Counted from the first letter of the stretch, positions 45,441 to 59,000 are shown. The stretch: DNA of 64,000 nucleotides from Trachemys scripta elegans (GCF_013100865.1 NC_048310.1:31420146-31484145), one strand, 5' to 3'. The notes: generated by a model from the sequence alone, not told the origin. Program-made: numbers and translations.

Positions 45441-47199
45441 TATAAGGGAGGTTGCCCCACAGCAGAGCGCACTAACAAATCTTGCAGGATCCCCAAGACC
45501 ATCAGTGAGAAGACCCTATCTGCTGCAGAGGTTCTGTGCCCCTGGTATCACCCACCCCTGCAGCACGAGTTCTTTAGAGCCTTATGGCCAGGACTATCCC
45601 AGCTGTCTTTAAAGGGAAATCTGCACCCTGGAGGGCCCAGTGGAACATTAATACAGCCTCTGTACTTAACAACTTTCGTTGGAGAAATCAATTTTCCTGC
45701 CCTGCCCTACCCTGCCCTGGAGGCATAGTGAGTCCTTTCTGGGGTCCAGGGGAAGAGTGAGACACTGCTGTAGAGGCAGCTGATTTTCATCTCCCTTTCA
45801 CAAGGGAATACTCACCGTACTACTGCTGAAGCACAGTGAATTATTTCCTTACTCCTCTCTCCCACCCTTTGTCTGGTAGGTTTCTCCAATCTAGCCCCTG
45901 AATTTTACCACGAGATGTTATGGTTCGACAGAATCTCATTCGACCAAAAAAAGCTGCGAGCAGCATGGAAATGTACGTTAACATCGACTCTTGGGACTTG
46001 GCTCAAACCAAAGAATACCACTAGCTGTGTTTTTTCCCCTGCAATTATTCCATCTCACTAGAGAAAAGCAGCTGGCGTCTTACCTGGCAATGTAACGATG
46101 TCTGAATTGCCATTGTTGCCTGGTCAGTAATTGTTTAAACATTGAAGTTTATTGTAATGTTGTCTTACAGTGAATATACAAAACCCCTGGGGAAAAAGAA
46201 CAGATTTATGTGCAGTTTGGCCTGCAGTACTTGCGTCATCACTTTGCTCCTGGAAGAATATTCTTTGACTTATGTATTGCTTGCTTAATAGTCCACAAAA
46301 GTCAACATCCCTTTGGAAGAACAACTTGTGCTTAAAGTAGTCACAATTTCCAAGAGATTCTATTAAAGCAGGATGTTGTAAGAGACCCACAATTGAAGCA
46401 AAAACTCATGATTCCTAATTACAGTGTTAATAGTTCAGAAACGTTAAGCCACTATATCCTGGTTTATATCAATAAAGGTTTGGTTTCTCCTCTTCCTCCT
46501 CCACCCCAGTCCTGCTTTGGGAAGTTGGATGCAAATCAACATTTTTATTTGCAATATAAGAATGTTCCTATTGTCCATTATTATGTAAGTACTATATTGT
46601 GAGTAGCCCCCAGTGTGGAGATGAACAATCTGCTTTCAAAATATCCATAACCACGCTATTTTTACATAAATAGAGCTGTATTGTCATTAATCAAAAACTT
46701 TCCTGCCTGTTTCTCTTTTTACAATATTCTGTCAGAGCTTAGTGTAGAAATTACATCAAATGTCTGACTTACTTTGCACAAAGGGTGCTCGGTTTTGGCT
46801 GAGGGAACACAATGGGTATCCCCAGTATGTAGCACAGCCAAGGCAGTGCCATCATTTGACCCAGCCCTAAACAGTGACACTCCTAGGACGATCCTTTTTT
46901 CTGCAGTGTTTGATTCTATGGGCATGCACTGTGCAAACTCCCACTTCATACAGACAGTATGTCACACAAATGCAGTGGGCCTGCTTCTTCACTGTGTGAC
47001 TCCACTTTTATGTGGGTGAAATTCCATTGAAGTCAATGACTGCACCGCATCTGAAGCGGGGGGTGGGGCAGGAGGTGTGTGTGTGCAGATGTTGTCCGGG
47101 CTTGCTGGAGGAGGGGTAGCAGTGCTTTATGGGCAGAGGGAGGAAGGCAGTCAGAAGCTGCTGCAAAAAGGTGGGTGGGAGTCAGCGTGGCTACACTGA
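45441..47199. other. Unassigned non-coding DNA
   Basis: No gene. 45450-45900 is GC-richer, with 'cctgccctgccctaccctgc' near 45700. The frames at 46719-47019 on both strands have no family motif. Confidence 0.4.
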
Positions 47200-47700
47200 C
47201 TCATCCCCTCAGAAAGTAAGTGCGGAGGCTTTAAAAGCGTCAAGCCCTGGCATTAGAAGTCCTTTCTCCATGCAGCAGGCCTGGCAGCACCCACCCTCCC
47301 TCACCTCAAGGTGGCGAATATTAGGACTTGCTTTGGGCATTGTGCTAGTTGCTCCTTTATGAGGTGGCTGGGAAGGAATTTTTTCCTTACCACCATATTG
47401 GCTTAGATGGACTGGGTTGTGTTGTTGTTGTTTTGCTTGTTTTGTGTGTTGTTTTTTTGCCTTTCCCCCCAGCGGGTTTTCAGGGAGGGCTTATTATGGT
47501 GAGGAAAACAGGGGGTTAGGCTATATGTTGCAACTCATTATGTAAGTGTGGGGCGGATGTCCAGTGCGGATACGCCATAGGGAAGGCATCCAGTGGCCAG
47601 ATAAATGGCCTGGTAAAGGACTTAAAAAGGAGGTGCTGGTTAAAGGAAAGGAACGGGTGGAATTCTTCTGACAGTCAGTGATATATCCAGATGATTTGTA
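47200..47700. repeat. Probable turtle interspersed repeat, class unknown
   Basis: The blocks 'cctcaaggtggcgaatatta', 'gggcattgtgctagttgctc', 'ggctgggaaggaatttttt' and 'aagtgtggggcggatgtcc' match sequence I recall as dispersed in turtle genomes. A (TTG)4 run occurs at about 47419. No open frame of note. Boundaries and class are uncertain. Confidence 0.45.
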
Positions 47701-50700
47701 GAATAATACTGTAATATGCCATCCATCCACATAGAGTGGCAGATAACCAACTATCTTCAATTGACTATTACTAGGTCATATCACTATGATTTCATTTTAT
47801 TTCAGGAAAATGAGACATGAAATAAATTGTGCATATTCTTTGCCATTTTCCTTGTGATGAACTGTTTTTCTTGATTCCTAGTAGCTCTGGTAATTTACTA
47901 GGCCTTTCCAGATAGAGAAGAAGTCATGAGCCTTGCCCCATATACAGTTATGGGCCAGGATCCTGCAAAGCGCTGAGAGTCTAGGCCTGATCATGCAAAT
48001 CACATGAGCATGTTTTTAACTTTGAGAGCATGAGTAATCCTGTTGAAGAGAACACGCTTGAAATTGCTTATGTGTTTTGCTGGATCTGGGTCAGAGTACT
48101 CAAAACTTTGCAGTAGTGAGCCTATATGGCTTGTAAATTGTACAGCTGACACAAACATATTCAAGTATGACAAAGTTAAACTTTTCAAATCTCACTTTAA
48201 CTTTAAACATTATATCTGTTGAGTTGTGTACCAAACATTTTTTGTGTTTGTCATACACTTACTGCATTTTTGAGGAGGGATACTGGGTTTTTAACAAATA
48301 TTAGCATTCCAAAATGTTTGTCTTTTTAATTTGTAGTGACATTATGGTCATTTCTATAGCTATGAACTAGATTTTTATTATAAGTGTTATTTAATAACTG
48401 TTGTTTCATCAACAGTTAATTAAATCTACTATCTAAATTGAACCGAAAATTACAGTGAGTTAAAGACTATAAAAGACTGTTGCAGATAAGACTTATTGGT
48501 CGTAAGAATTTGAGATCAAATCTACAAGCAGTATCCTGCTCATATTTCTCTTTTAGACTGCTGTATTCTAGCTCTTTGAAAGTGGCCTATTATTTCCTAT
48601 CCATTTATTACAGTGTCCTGTTTGCTGCCAACATGCCCACTGTTTAAAGTTACTTTCATTAATTAACTGTAAGTTAATTTCTTTGCAAGCAAAATCTCTG
48701 ATCTCATTATGTTGTCCTTAAAGCTGAACACTTCAGCTTTTCTATTCTACTTCGATGGCACAATAAAAAGCACATTCTTTAACTTAAAAAGCTATGTCTC
48801 CGGGGGGTTAATTTGATAGTCTTTGAAAGAGTGATAGTTTGGGCAATCATAAAATAATACTCACTTTTTTTTTTTTTTAGAAGAGAGTAAAGTCAGTGGC
48901 TGATTCAGCTATGGAATGTGGAACATGTCCTTAAAATAACCTGTGTCCCATTGATTACTTCACAATGCTACTTGGAAGAATTATTCTCTCAGGCTGCCTA
49001 GCCTCGTTGCTAAACACACAATCAAGTCACTGATAAGTTTGACCAAAACATTTCACCTGCTCTGCATCACGCTGGATTCTTTTCTGTAAGGGATGAGTGC
49101 CTATTTTAGGGAACAGCTTCTACATTTGTTATGACTGTTCTTGTTGTGTTACTTTGTGATTCTTTATAGAAGCTACATGTTTAAAAGTTTACTTACTGAT
49201 CCATGACTCTGGTGTACTAACTAGAGTTGTGCTGAGGGATGTTTCTTTGCAGAATAGATTGATCTAGTCCTTTTTCTGATGATAGATGCCCATTACCACT
49301 ACATAGGAACAATGGTCAAATTTGATATGTTGCATATACTATGAATTTAATTTTTTTTTCCATTGCACTTCATCTCCCTAATGCTATCTGAGGTATTTTG
49401 AGACATATGCAGCCCTGTCTTTCTGTCTTTTAGAGTTAACTTCAACTTGAGCAATAAAATCTGGGTGCTTTTTAGAGCGTTAAATCCGGCGAGTTGAAAT
49501 TTGTCAGGATGTCTTTGAGGACTACAAGGTGTATGTCAGCTAGTGGGAAAGTTACTCCACAGGTAACTCAAATCTCTGTGAGCAAGCCTAGTACATGAAG
49601 AAGCCATTTGTATCCCTCTGAGTCCCGTAATGTTGAATGCGTTGCTGAGATTTACACAAGTCTGATCTATGCAGCTGATGAGATGGCTGCAGCAGGGTAG
49701 CAACGGTCTGACCTGAATCATAGTTTCTTATGCCTCAAAGACCATGACCATGGCTCTAGATTTTTTTCTTCCCTGGGTCACAGTTTACTACAAAGGGTGC
49801 ATTTTATTCAACAAGGCAGTTGGAAATCAGTTAGGTGGAAGAGCTGAAGAAGGAAAACCAGGTGCCTCTTGGGCACGCAGTAGAAGCAACGGGTCAAAGG
49901 TAATATATTGGTGAAGGTCCTCAGTGTCTGGTTTTGTATCTTACTTACGTCTAGTTCCAGTGCTTTTAGACAGAAGTATTGTCAATGGTATTGATTAGTT
50001 GATCTGATAATCCAGCAGGCTCCTTGATGTGTTAAATTTCCTTCTTTCACATGGCTGTAAGTGTGGAAGAAGTGTGTGCGACTGCGAAAGCAACTCTCAG
50101 TGGACACCGCAAAAGTATGACTGCCTGTGATCAAATTGTGCCAGGCATGCCAATGCCAATTAGTCATTTGCCAGTCACTTTTAACCCTTTCCAGTAATTC
50201 ATCGGCATCTGCATTTCATATAAATCTTTTTTAGTCCACTCTAGGTTTCTAGGATTTTACATTTATGCATTCCTTGGAATGGGTCATGCATGTGTATTTT
50301 TTAAAATGAATTGTATATGGAATGAAATTTTACCCCATCTACTGTGTATCCATGGTATCCCTGAAAATATTAAGTTCAGCTTATAGTTATGAGACAAAAT
50401 GCAGAGTCCTTGCAATAATAAAGCTTTTAAATAATTATTTCTTGTAGATTTAAAAAATCCAGAAAATATAAATGTCATATTTGTTGTACGAATATTACTA
50501 ATGTATAATAAACTTCTAAAACTTTATTATCATTATATAAAACGATAACCTCTGTTAAAGGATTGTTAACCAGCAGAGAATGCCACGCCATCGTTAAGTC
50601 ATCCCAATGCACCTACGTATTGCAGCACATGTTGCCATGCCTGCTTTTCTAAGGCTCTCACAATAACTACACTGAGTTTGAGGGCAGTGGCTAAATAGGC

Positions 50701-52565
50701 CCCATGTTCACCTGCATGTCTGTATAGGTAAAGAAGTCTGGATCCACAGGAGAGGGGAATTTTGATTCAGCATTTCCCCACCCTGTGGAAATCCCTTCAT
50801 GGGGCCTTTGCCCTGTTCCCGTCCTCATTCTCCTTTTCCCCATGGATGAATTCCTAGGAAGCACTTTGAGTTAAAACTGGTGAGGTTTCTTATCCCTTAT
50901 GCAGGCTACTATTGCCTGGGAGAGAATTGGGCTCTGTGTCAGCTCCCTGCTTCTTTGCATAGGGTGTCTCATCAGTGGTTGTAATATAATGTAATTCATA
51001 CTGCAGAAAGTATTATTGAATTTTAAATCCATTATATTTTGCACTCTAGCACAAATAGTAATGTTCAGCCAGTTCCAGGGCATATGCCTGGAAGCAGTCC
51101 CGTGACCAGTCCCACTTAAGTCAGTTTATAACCTGTATACATGCATAAATATAAATCCCTAACAGGTAGGTGTGTAGAAATAGAGGCTCAAATGAAATGT
51201 TTTCTTCATGCACAGAGAGGAAACCCTGGAATCACCAAGACAACTTGCATGAATAAGTACGGCTTGTGTGTATGTAAGTGTGTGTGCATTTGTATGAGGT
51301 CTGCAAGATAGGACCCAGTTAAGCCCTTTTTAAAAAAAAACGTATCTAGCCAGGCTGACAATATATGCACCAAGTTTTAAGCTCACTTCAGATTAAAAAA
51401 AACAGAGTTGTAACATAAATTGCCTGAAGAGCAAATTCAGCCCTTATGACACAGTTACGTACATTTCACACTTGACTGAACCTTTCTGTTGGGGAGGGAT
51501 GGGGAGGGGGAGGAAGCTTGTTACATTCTGAGACTGCTGAAATGAAGGGCCTGATCCTGTAGACCTTACTCTGTGGCTGCATCTGAACTGGCAAATTTCA
51601 TCTGTGTTTCTTCAACGGCAGTAGTAAATGGTAGAGACTGTACTGTAGACCAGATCCAGATCTCACCGCTGTATTGTCTAACCTTTCAAGTTATACTGCA
51701 TCATGTCCTGTCAAGACAACAACTTCCTCGTGTTTATAACTGGTGGAATTGCAGTACTGGCAAAACATGGGGCCTGTAGTCACAGCCTGTAAGGGCCCAA
51801 ATATCAGTTCAGTGGATATTAAAGACATTACAGCAACACATGGGTTAATGGCTGTATCCATCCCTCAGCAAATGGCCAATTAAGAGCAAGATTAGTAGAC
51901 ATGAAAAATTTATTGCAAAACTGCTGCAGTATTATGGAAAACAAAATGATTTCATTGAGTAGTAGTTCTGTTGCCATAATCCTAATGATAAACTCTGTTA
52001 CACTAATAATAGAAGAAAAACTAATTGCAGTGAGGACAGGACAAATCTTTTTTAATCCTCGTTGTCATCTCAACTAAATCCAAACCCATTTGTATTAACC
52101 TTTGCTGACAGAGTCACATGATGGACATAATTTCTTGTAATTTACCAGCAGTAGATCTAACCTTTCTTCATCAAATATTCATAAAGGCGGGATTCTCAAT
52201 GATTTTCTGTCTCTTTTCATATTTACATCTTGTTGTCCTCTTCCTTTTTACTGCAATTTGAACACAGCTGAAGTCAGATGGAATTAAAGTTAAAGTGCTT
52301 TAGCAGCTAAGGTACCTGAAAGCAAAGAATAACTAATTGAAATTTCTTACCAGTACAGATCATGCTATAGACTGATGTGGCAGCACTATACAGACCAGAT
52401 GTCTCTCCTTCCAGGGGAAAAAATGAACTCTAGATTTGAGAGATATGAATTCTTGTCATAGTATAAAATTGTTTATATATAAACAATAACACAGAGCAAG
52501 GTGTACAGTTTTATTGGATTCCTGCATATCTTCTGTGAATTTGAGGAATGAAATGAAAGACAATG
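47701..52565. other. Unassigned, mostly AT-rich DNA
   Basis: No gene. A dispersed foldback-type repeat spans about 47952-48093 ('gccaggatcctgcaaagc' opening). The rest shows no recognised element and only short frames. Confidence 0.4.
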
Positions 52566-52674
52566 GGCCTGATTCTCCACTTGCTTTAGATAGGTGTAAA
52601 TCAGGAGTAACTACAGTGAAGTCAGCTAAGTTATTCCAGTGTAAAACTGGCATGAGAGAATGGATAATCAGGCC
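52566..52674. repeat. Dispersed short foldback repeat, clear termini
   Basis: The left end GGCCTGATTCTC (52566-52577) is inverted at the right as GAGA..AATCAGGCC. The middle carries 'gtgtaaatcaggagtaac' and 'ttattccagtgtaaaactgg', themselves partly inverted. The best-preserved member of the family in this window. Confidence 0.75.
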
Positions 52675-52898
52675 TTATGTCTTTAACTATCCAAAAAGTG
52701 TGGCTATCAAGTGTAACCACACTCTCCAATGTGTCTCATGGCTTTGACAACGCTTTAAAAATATATTTTAAATAAGGGAATTTGATACATTTTCCATAAC
52801 AAATATAAGTATAATGCCAAATTAAATTAAACAGCATTTAATATTTTTAAGAAGTATTTTAACATGAAAACTATTTCTCTGTACAATACTTTAGACTG

Positions 52899-53130
52899 AG
52901 GGCTTGTCTATGTTATGGGTGCTATCGTGGCACAGCAGCATTGTCACTGTAGTACTGTAGCGAAGACGCTTCCTACAGAGACAGAAGCAGTTTTTCCATT
53001 GCTCTAGGTAATGCACCACTCTGGAGCTAGGTCAATGGAACATTCTTCTCTCACCCCTGACACATCTACACCAAGGGGTGATAGGTTGGCATAGCTACAG
53101 TGCTCAGGGTGTGAAGTATAGATCAGGGCT
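52899..53130. mobile_element. Harbinger-type MITE
   Basis: The left end 'gggcttgtctatgttatggg' and the right end 'gaagtatagatcagggct' are inverted (complement AGCCCTGATCTATAC). They match the GGGCTTGTCTACAC ends of turtle Harbinger MITEs. About 230 bp, non-coding. Confidence 0.7.
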
Positions 53131-53949
53131 GAATTGTTAGAACCTCACTTAAAAATATCAACTGTGGCTGTCATTCATTCATTTAATCCAATGAGATGCT
53201 GAGAGACCTCAGCTCCCGTTTATATCCATGAGAATTAAGTGCTCAGCACCTTGTAGAATCTGGTCTGTAAAAAACTGAGGATTCCATCGAGTTCCTAAGC
53301 AGTGTGATGCTTTCACTAAAAATAACATCTAAAAACTAGTGGCCCTGGAAACCTATTACTCCCTCTTATATCATGCGATTTAGGAGGGCAAAATTGACTG
53401 TCCATACTGGACAGGTATGCCAATTTCCTCCACACTGATTTGGCAACCTGGGAGTGGTAGATTGAGTTCCCCAACTCCTAAGTAATTTGTATGTTTGAAA
53501 ATGTATAAGTGACATCCCATGTTAGGAATTGTAAATGAATTACTTCTAGTTAGTTTAGTATCTCTACTATATTGCATTCACTGAGTTTGAGGAGGTACTA
53601 TATGCGTCATCTTGTTTCTAAAAATATCTCCCAAATGACTAGCCAATCAGTCAATGAATAAAAACTCTCAGCTGATCTTTTTTACACCCAAGGGATCTGT
53701 AGAGATTAAAACGAAACTTTGGCATTTCAAAGTTCATACTTCAATTCCCATGACAGCTGTGAGAAGGTAGGATGTTCTAGGGGATAAAGCACTGGAACAG
53801 GGCTTTTTTCTTATGTGTTTGCCCTTACTTCCTCTCCTTGCTCCTATTTCCCCTACAGTCTGTACTAATGGTGTTGGATGGTGATTTAACAATAGATGGT
53901 CTGTTATTCCCACAATAGCATAGGAAGGAAGGTTAGTGGGGAGGAAGAA
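53131..53949. other. Unassigned non-coding DNA
   Basis: No gene or recognised repeat is seen. Confidence 0.4.
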
Positions 53950-54166
53950 TGGTCCAGAAGATGGTACTGTGTTAGATGTCAGAAGACCTGGTTCAGTTCT
54001 TGGCTTAGCCTCTATCATCATGTGTGGCACTGGACTAGTTATGTAATTTATCATGGGAATGATGCTGCTCTGACTCACAGAGGTGTTGTGAGGATAAAAT
54101 CCATTAATGAGTGTAAAGTGTTCAGATACTACCGTGATGAGGGCCATTTAAAATACGTAGATAAAT
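53950..54166 (+). repeat. MIR-type SINE, near full length
   Basis: 'tgtcagaagacctggttcag', 'tgtgtggcactggactagtt', 'cacagaggtgttgtgaggat' and 'taatgagtgtaaagtgttca' follow the MIR body through its LINE2-related 3' part. The most complete MIR here. Confidence 0.85.
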
Positions 54167-55094
54167 AACACTGTTGCGCTAGAAGCAGATCGACTTGCAG
54201 ATAAATCATGTAAATCCAGAAAAATCAATCTTTATTGCATCATCCAATGTTTCATTGGAAGATATCTTTTTGACATCTAAAATCTTGAGTCTGGGTTTGA
54301 TGCATCTGAAGGAATCTTCAAACATTTCTCAATTGAAAACAAGTGACAGGGGATAGAAAAAATGCAAGATCACGTTGTCTTAGAAATATAGTAACAAATT
54401 ATTAAAGTAATCATGGGTGTTCTCATTAAGGACAATTGGTTATGTTACTTCAGTTCCATATCGTACATATTTAGAGCAAAGATCAAAACACTGAATCATC
54501 ATAGCCAGAAAATAAGTAAGGAACTTTTCCTTGTCGGGATTAGTAATAGATGTGTACTTCGAGACATTCAATAGGACAACACTTAGTGCATGAAGTTAAG
54601 CATATATATAAATCTTTGAAGGATCAAAGTCTATTTACTAATTTGGATATGCAAAAGGAAAAAATGGATCTAACTATGTATCATTATCCAAATCCTTACC
54701 TAACTTTGGATAATGCTGAATTAAAAGCCTATGTTATTAGAACTATATTATACCATAAAATACAATATTTATAACTAATGAACGGGACCTAATTCTTCTC
54801 TTAATTTAATCAGTTTACTCCTGGTTTACACTAGTCTCAGAAAGTAGAGAAGGAAACCCAGTATTCTTGGGTTAAATTTTAACTTTAATTATACTAATTA
54901 TTTTCTTACATTATTTCCTGTATTTGCCCACAAGATGACTAGAGATCTTTGTATTCTGATAAGATTGATAACAATTGTTATAATGCTGCTAAAATTAAAA
55001 CTGCCTTTTTTATCTTTCCCTCAATACTTTCTTAATGATGTATTTTTTCTAGAATTGTGAATAAAATGATCTTATAATAAATTATTTGTAATAC
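54167..55094. other. Unassigned AT-rich DNA
   Basis: No gene. A weak dispersed-repeat core at 54787-54845. A 74-codon frame at 54550-54774 has no family motif. Confidence 0.4.
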
Positions 55095-55324
55095 TTTACA
55101 CTAGTATAGCTTCTTTCAAAGTGCTTTACAAACTTCAAAGATCGGCACTGATTTTGGGTGTTTTGAGGTTTGGGTGCCCAAATGAGATATCTCTCAGAGT
55201 TGCTGAGTGCCTGTAGTCCATTGGGTGTACAAAAAATGGAGGCAACCAAAATTAGCGGACACTTTTGAAAAGTTAAACCTAATTAATTTTCCCTCTCAAC
55301 ATCTCTCTAATGTAGGATTGTGGT
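55095..55324. repeat. SINE/LINE tail plus gtgggtgcc-type repeat
   Basis: 'caaagtgctttacaaacttc' at 55118-55137 is the old SINE/LINE tail. It runs into 'gattttgggtgttttgaggt', 'gtgcccaaatgagatatc' and 'cacttttgaaaag', resembling a dispersed turtle repeat. Assignment is tentative. Confidence 0.45.
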
Positions 55325-55480
55325 TTCCGCTTTATAAGATGAGGGAAATAGGGCACTGAGAAGCTTCAGGGGATATGTTTCCCAGTCACACAGCAGGTCA
55401 GTGGTGGAGCCGGGAGTAGAAACCAAAGCTCCTGAATTTGCCACTGTACTCGGACCGCTGCACAATGTTGCCTTCTTTTA
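55325..55480 (-). repeat. MIR-type SINE fragment
   Basis: The complement of MIR: 'agatgagggaaatagggcac', 'cccagtcacacagcaggtca' and 'gtggtggagccgggagtag'. Confidence 0.8.
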
Positions 55481-57297
55481 TACTGCCAGTTTTAAAATGA
55501 TAAATCGCTCAGTAGAATGCACCATTTTACTTAATGTGTACATCGTTATACAATTCTACTGAAAAGACTGTAGTATTTTGATAACATCATCAACACAGGA
55601 TATAATTATTAAAAGGAAATGGTTTTTGTCATAGCTTCTGTAAGGACTGATAAATTCTCTGTAGAGGGACTATGACAGATGCAATAAACCAAACCTATTA
55701 TCAACAAATATTCAGAATAATTTAGATGTAACAAATATAATGTGATAGCAAATATTTCTATGCTAAAAAAAAGTGTGGCTACTTTGTGGGGAGAATTTTC
55801 CTTCCCTACATAATATCTCTCTATATTATTTATTGATTTTATTATGAAATCCCCCCAAATGGCAGGTTAGTACAATATTATGTGTGGCTAGAGCAGTAAA
55901 TGGTTTCTAATTTTATGGATCTCTTAATTTAAAAATCACAAAGGTATAAGATAATGCCACAGATCTTTCCCCACGTTTGATTTAAAAAAGGAAAATATCT
56001 GCATGTATGGGGATGGGTTCCATGTACATTATAGAAGGTCAAACTAGAGGCACGTTAGGGTAGATAACATGATTGATTGATTCAATTCAGAGTACACTAA
56101 AGGACCATGATCTCTGTACATATTGAAAGCCTGTTTTTTAGTTTGTGTATATTCCAAAAAGAATGATTAAATATGTCTGACATTATAGTTACACATTATT
56201 TCCAAAATGTACTTTATCTACTAATGTCGTATTCCTGTCCCTTGATTGTATAAATAAATGGAGCAATACAATCAAAAGTTTACAGTTCCAAAGTTTCATT
56301 CTACATTAATTGTTGTGGGTCTTTATAGAACCTTGGATTTATAGAAATATTCATTTTTTTAAAGAGGCATGTTTTAGTAGGCAAATTATGAGTCTGGTCA
56401 TCCCATAGATAACCTAATAATGAACATTGCAGAGAAGCATTAATAGACCCTAAATATTTCAGTTAATTCCCAGGCACTTTAGCCTACAGAACTGTTCATC
56501 TAAAAAGCGTGAACACCAATTTAGCAGTCTGCTGAGAAACCTGACTTTCCATCAGTCCCTTTGCAAGGGCAGAAGTTTTTGCAGCTAATCAAGTTGGGTA
56601 AGCAGTGAGGCCAAGTGGTTTCCCAGGTGACCTTGGTCCTTTAATGCACTGCAAGGAGCTGACTCTCTCCATTAATAGTTTTGTTTGTGAGAGCTGAAAA
56701 GGTGACTTGTAATACAGCTCCTTTTTCCTGACTCCTCCATAATGACATTTTGAACAGGCAGATGATGGCCTTTGATTCAGTATGACCTTCTTAGTTTTAG
56801 TGGTTACAGAATGCTTTAAGAGGAACAGCGTAAATGAGAAGATAGGTACATTCCATACCTAAGCTTTCCCCTGGAGAGCATCTTTGTAAACTTACATAAA
56901 AAATCAAGGGTAAGTTTTATATATTTTTTCTTTTTTCTTTAACTTTTTAAATTCTTGATTATCAGCTAAACTCTTCTGGCCTGATTCCCCTGACCTGTGA
57001 AGTCCGTTGAATTACGCCTGTGTGTAACATGTATAAGAGAAAGAAGAAGCTGGCCTGAACGTTCTGTTAATAGATCCAGTATTGCAATTAGATATTCTTA
57101 ACAATCTGCAGTCAGCACTTTAGAGTCTTCCTCTCCACACTGTCATAGGGTTCAAATACCAAACTGCCTTTCTTGGGCTATCATGCTAGAAATCTTCTTC
57201 CATTCTGTTGGAATATCTATATCAGCTACCGTGCACCATTTTGCACAGAGCTACATTGCAAAGAATTTTCAGCAGTTAGTTAAATTCTGTGGTAAAG
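55481..57297. other. Unassigned AT-rich DNA
   Basis: No gene. 56550-56800 is repeat-free and balanced in composition, ending with many short palindromic or ATTA-type motifs; weakly enhancer-like. A weak dispersed-repeat copy lies at about 56980-57060. Confidence 0.4.
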
Positions 57298-57659
57298 TTT
57301 CATGGAGTTTGGGCCAGGAGAGACCATTTGATCATCCAGTGTGACCTCCTGTATATCACTTGTACTGAGTACGATACCTTGTGTTTGATTGAAGCATAAC
57401 TTGTATTGCTAAAGCACATCTTCAAGAAAGGCATTCAGTCTTAATTTGTAGACATCAAAAGATAGAGAATCCATCAGCTCCTTTGGTAGTTTTTTTGAGT
57501 AGTTAAGCACCTTCTCTGTTTTTAAAAAAAAATTGTACCTAATTTCTAATTTGAATTTGTCTGGCTACAACTTCCAGCCACTAGTTCTTATTATGTATTT
57601 TTCTGCTGGAATAAAGATCTCTTTCGTACCTTGTGTTTTCTCCCTGTGAAAGTATTTAT
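57298..57659 (-). mobile_element. Old CR1 LINE, 3' part
   Basis: On the complement this is a CR1 3' untranslated region and distal ORF2. The plus strand reads 'catggagtttgggccaggag', 'gatcatccagtgtgacctcc', 'agagaatccatcagctcctt' and 'tctggctacaacttccagcc', all CR1 landmarks. It is interrupted by a hAT composite at 57660-59029, and CR1 resumes at 59030. More diverged than the copy at 4.2 kb. Confidence 0.85.
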
Positions 57660-58059
57660 TAGGGCTGTCAAGCGATTAAAAAAATGAATCGCGATTAATT
57701 GCGTTGCTAAACAATAATAGAATACCATTTATTTAAATATTTTTGGATGTTTTTCTACATTTTCAAATATATTGATTTCAATTACAACACAGAATGCAAA
57801 GTGTACAGTGCTCACTTTATATTTATTTTTTATTACAAATATTTGCACAGTAAAAAAACAAAAGAAATAGTATTTTTCAATTCACCTAATACAAGTACTG
57901 TAGTGCAGTCTCTTTATCATGAAAAACTTACAAATGTAGAATTATGTACAAAAAATAACTGCATTCAAAAATAAAACAATGTAAAACTTTACAGCCTACA
58001 AGTCCACTCGGTCCTACTTCAGCCAATTGCTCAGACAAACAAGTTTATTTACATTTACA

Positions 58060-58500
58060 GGAGATAATGGTGCTTGCTTCTTGTTTACAATGTCACCTGA
58101 AAGTGCCAGATGCACTAAAGATTCATATGTCCTTCATGCTTCAACCACCATTCCAGAGAACATGCGTCCATGCTGAGAATGGGTTCTGCTCGATAACAAT
58201 CCAAAGCAGAACGAACCAACGCATGTTCATTTTCATCATCTGAGTCAGATGCCACCAGCAGAAGGTTGATTTTTTTTGGTGGTTCGGATTCTGTAGTTTC
58301 CGCATCTGAGTGTTACTCTTTTAAGATTTCTGAAAGTATGCTCCACATCTCGTCTCTCTCAGATTTTGGATGGCACTTCAGATTCTTAAACCTTGGGTCG
58401 AGTGCTGGAGCTGTTGGTACCTTCTTTGAGTTTTGTCAAATCTGCTGTGAAAGTCTTCTTAAAACGAACATGTGCTGGGTCATCATCCGAGACTGCTATA
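58060..58500 (-). pseudogene. hAT transposase relic
   Basis: On the minus strand, 58384-58401 encodes LDPRFK within the stretch PALDPRFKNLKC, a conserved hAT transposase segment. About 230 bases later 58142-58156 encodes LEWWL, the W-W part of the hATC dimerisation domain. The order is correct for a hAT C-terminal half. Stops occur between them (after ILKE, and after EGHMNL), and the N-terminal zinc finger and catalytic core are missing. It is a dead fragment that identifies the element's superfamily independently of its ends. Confidence 0.7.
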
Positions 58501-58516
58501 ACATGAAATATATGGC

Positions 58517-59000
58517 CAGGGGTGAAAGTAACTTAAGGGACTTACCGGTACGCAGGGCCAGGGTCCTGAGCAAGGTGGGCGGGATGTCGGGCGGAAGGGA
58601 CGGGGCCTTTAAAACCCCGGGCCCTTTAAATCGCTGCTGGAGTCTGAGGGCTCCCAGCCGCTGCCACTACCCCAGGGCTTTGGTGGTGATTTAAAGGGCC
58701 AGGGGCTCCTGGCTACTGCTACTACAGCCAGAGCCCTGGGCCCTTTAAATTGCTGCTGGAGCCCCATGGTAGCGGTAGCCGCGGCTGGGAGCCCTGGGGC
58801 TCCGGCAGCGATTTAAAGGACCTGGGGCTCCCGGCAGCAGCTGGATCCCCTGGCCCTTTAAATTGCCGCTGGAACCCCGGGGCTCCCGGCCACTGCCGCT
58901 ACCCCAGGGCTCCAGCAGTGGGGCTCTGGCGGTGATTTAATGGGCTAGGGGCTCCAGCCACTGCCAGGAGCCCAGAGCCCTTTTTAATTGTCGGCCTGGG
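58517..59000. repeat. GC-rich array of about 120-bp units with internal inversion
   Basis: CCCTTTAAAT occurs at about 58622, 58741 and 58853, with a mutated fourth at about 58978. Its inverse ATTTAAAGG(G/A) occurs at about 58689 and 58810, with a mutated copy at about 58935. Orientation alternates every 50-80 bases, so each unit is a palindrome-like pair with a period of about 111-126. Between them lie 'ggggctcc' and 'gccgctaccccagggctcc' blocks. The array begins just after 'caggggtgaaagtaac' (58517), which resembles the terminus of another turtle DNA element. Confidence 0.7.

Noticed and set aside
53734..54168. Frames of 137 (minus) and 90 (plus) codons
   Set aside because: They overlap a MIR element and show no protein family.
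58266..58935. Plus-strand frames of 142 and 61 codons within the hAT composite
   Set aside because: The first is antisense to the hAT transposase relic; the second is a translation of the GC-rich array.
58517..59000. CpG island or promoter
   Set aside because: The GC-rich block is a repeat array inside a transposon with few CpGs for its GC content, and no exon follows.
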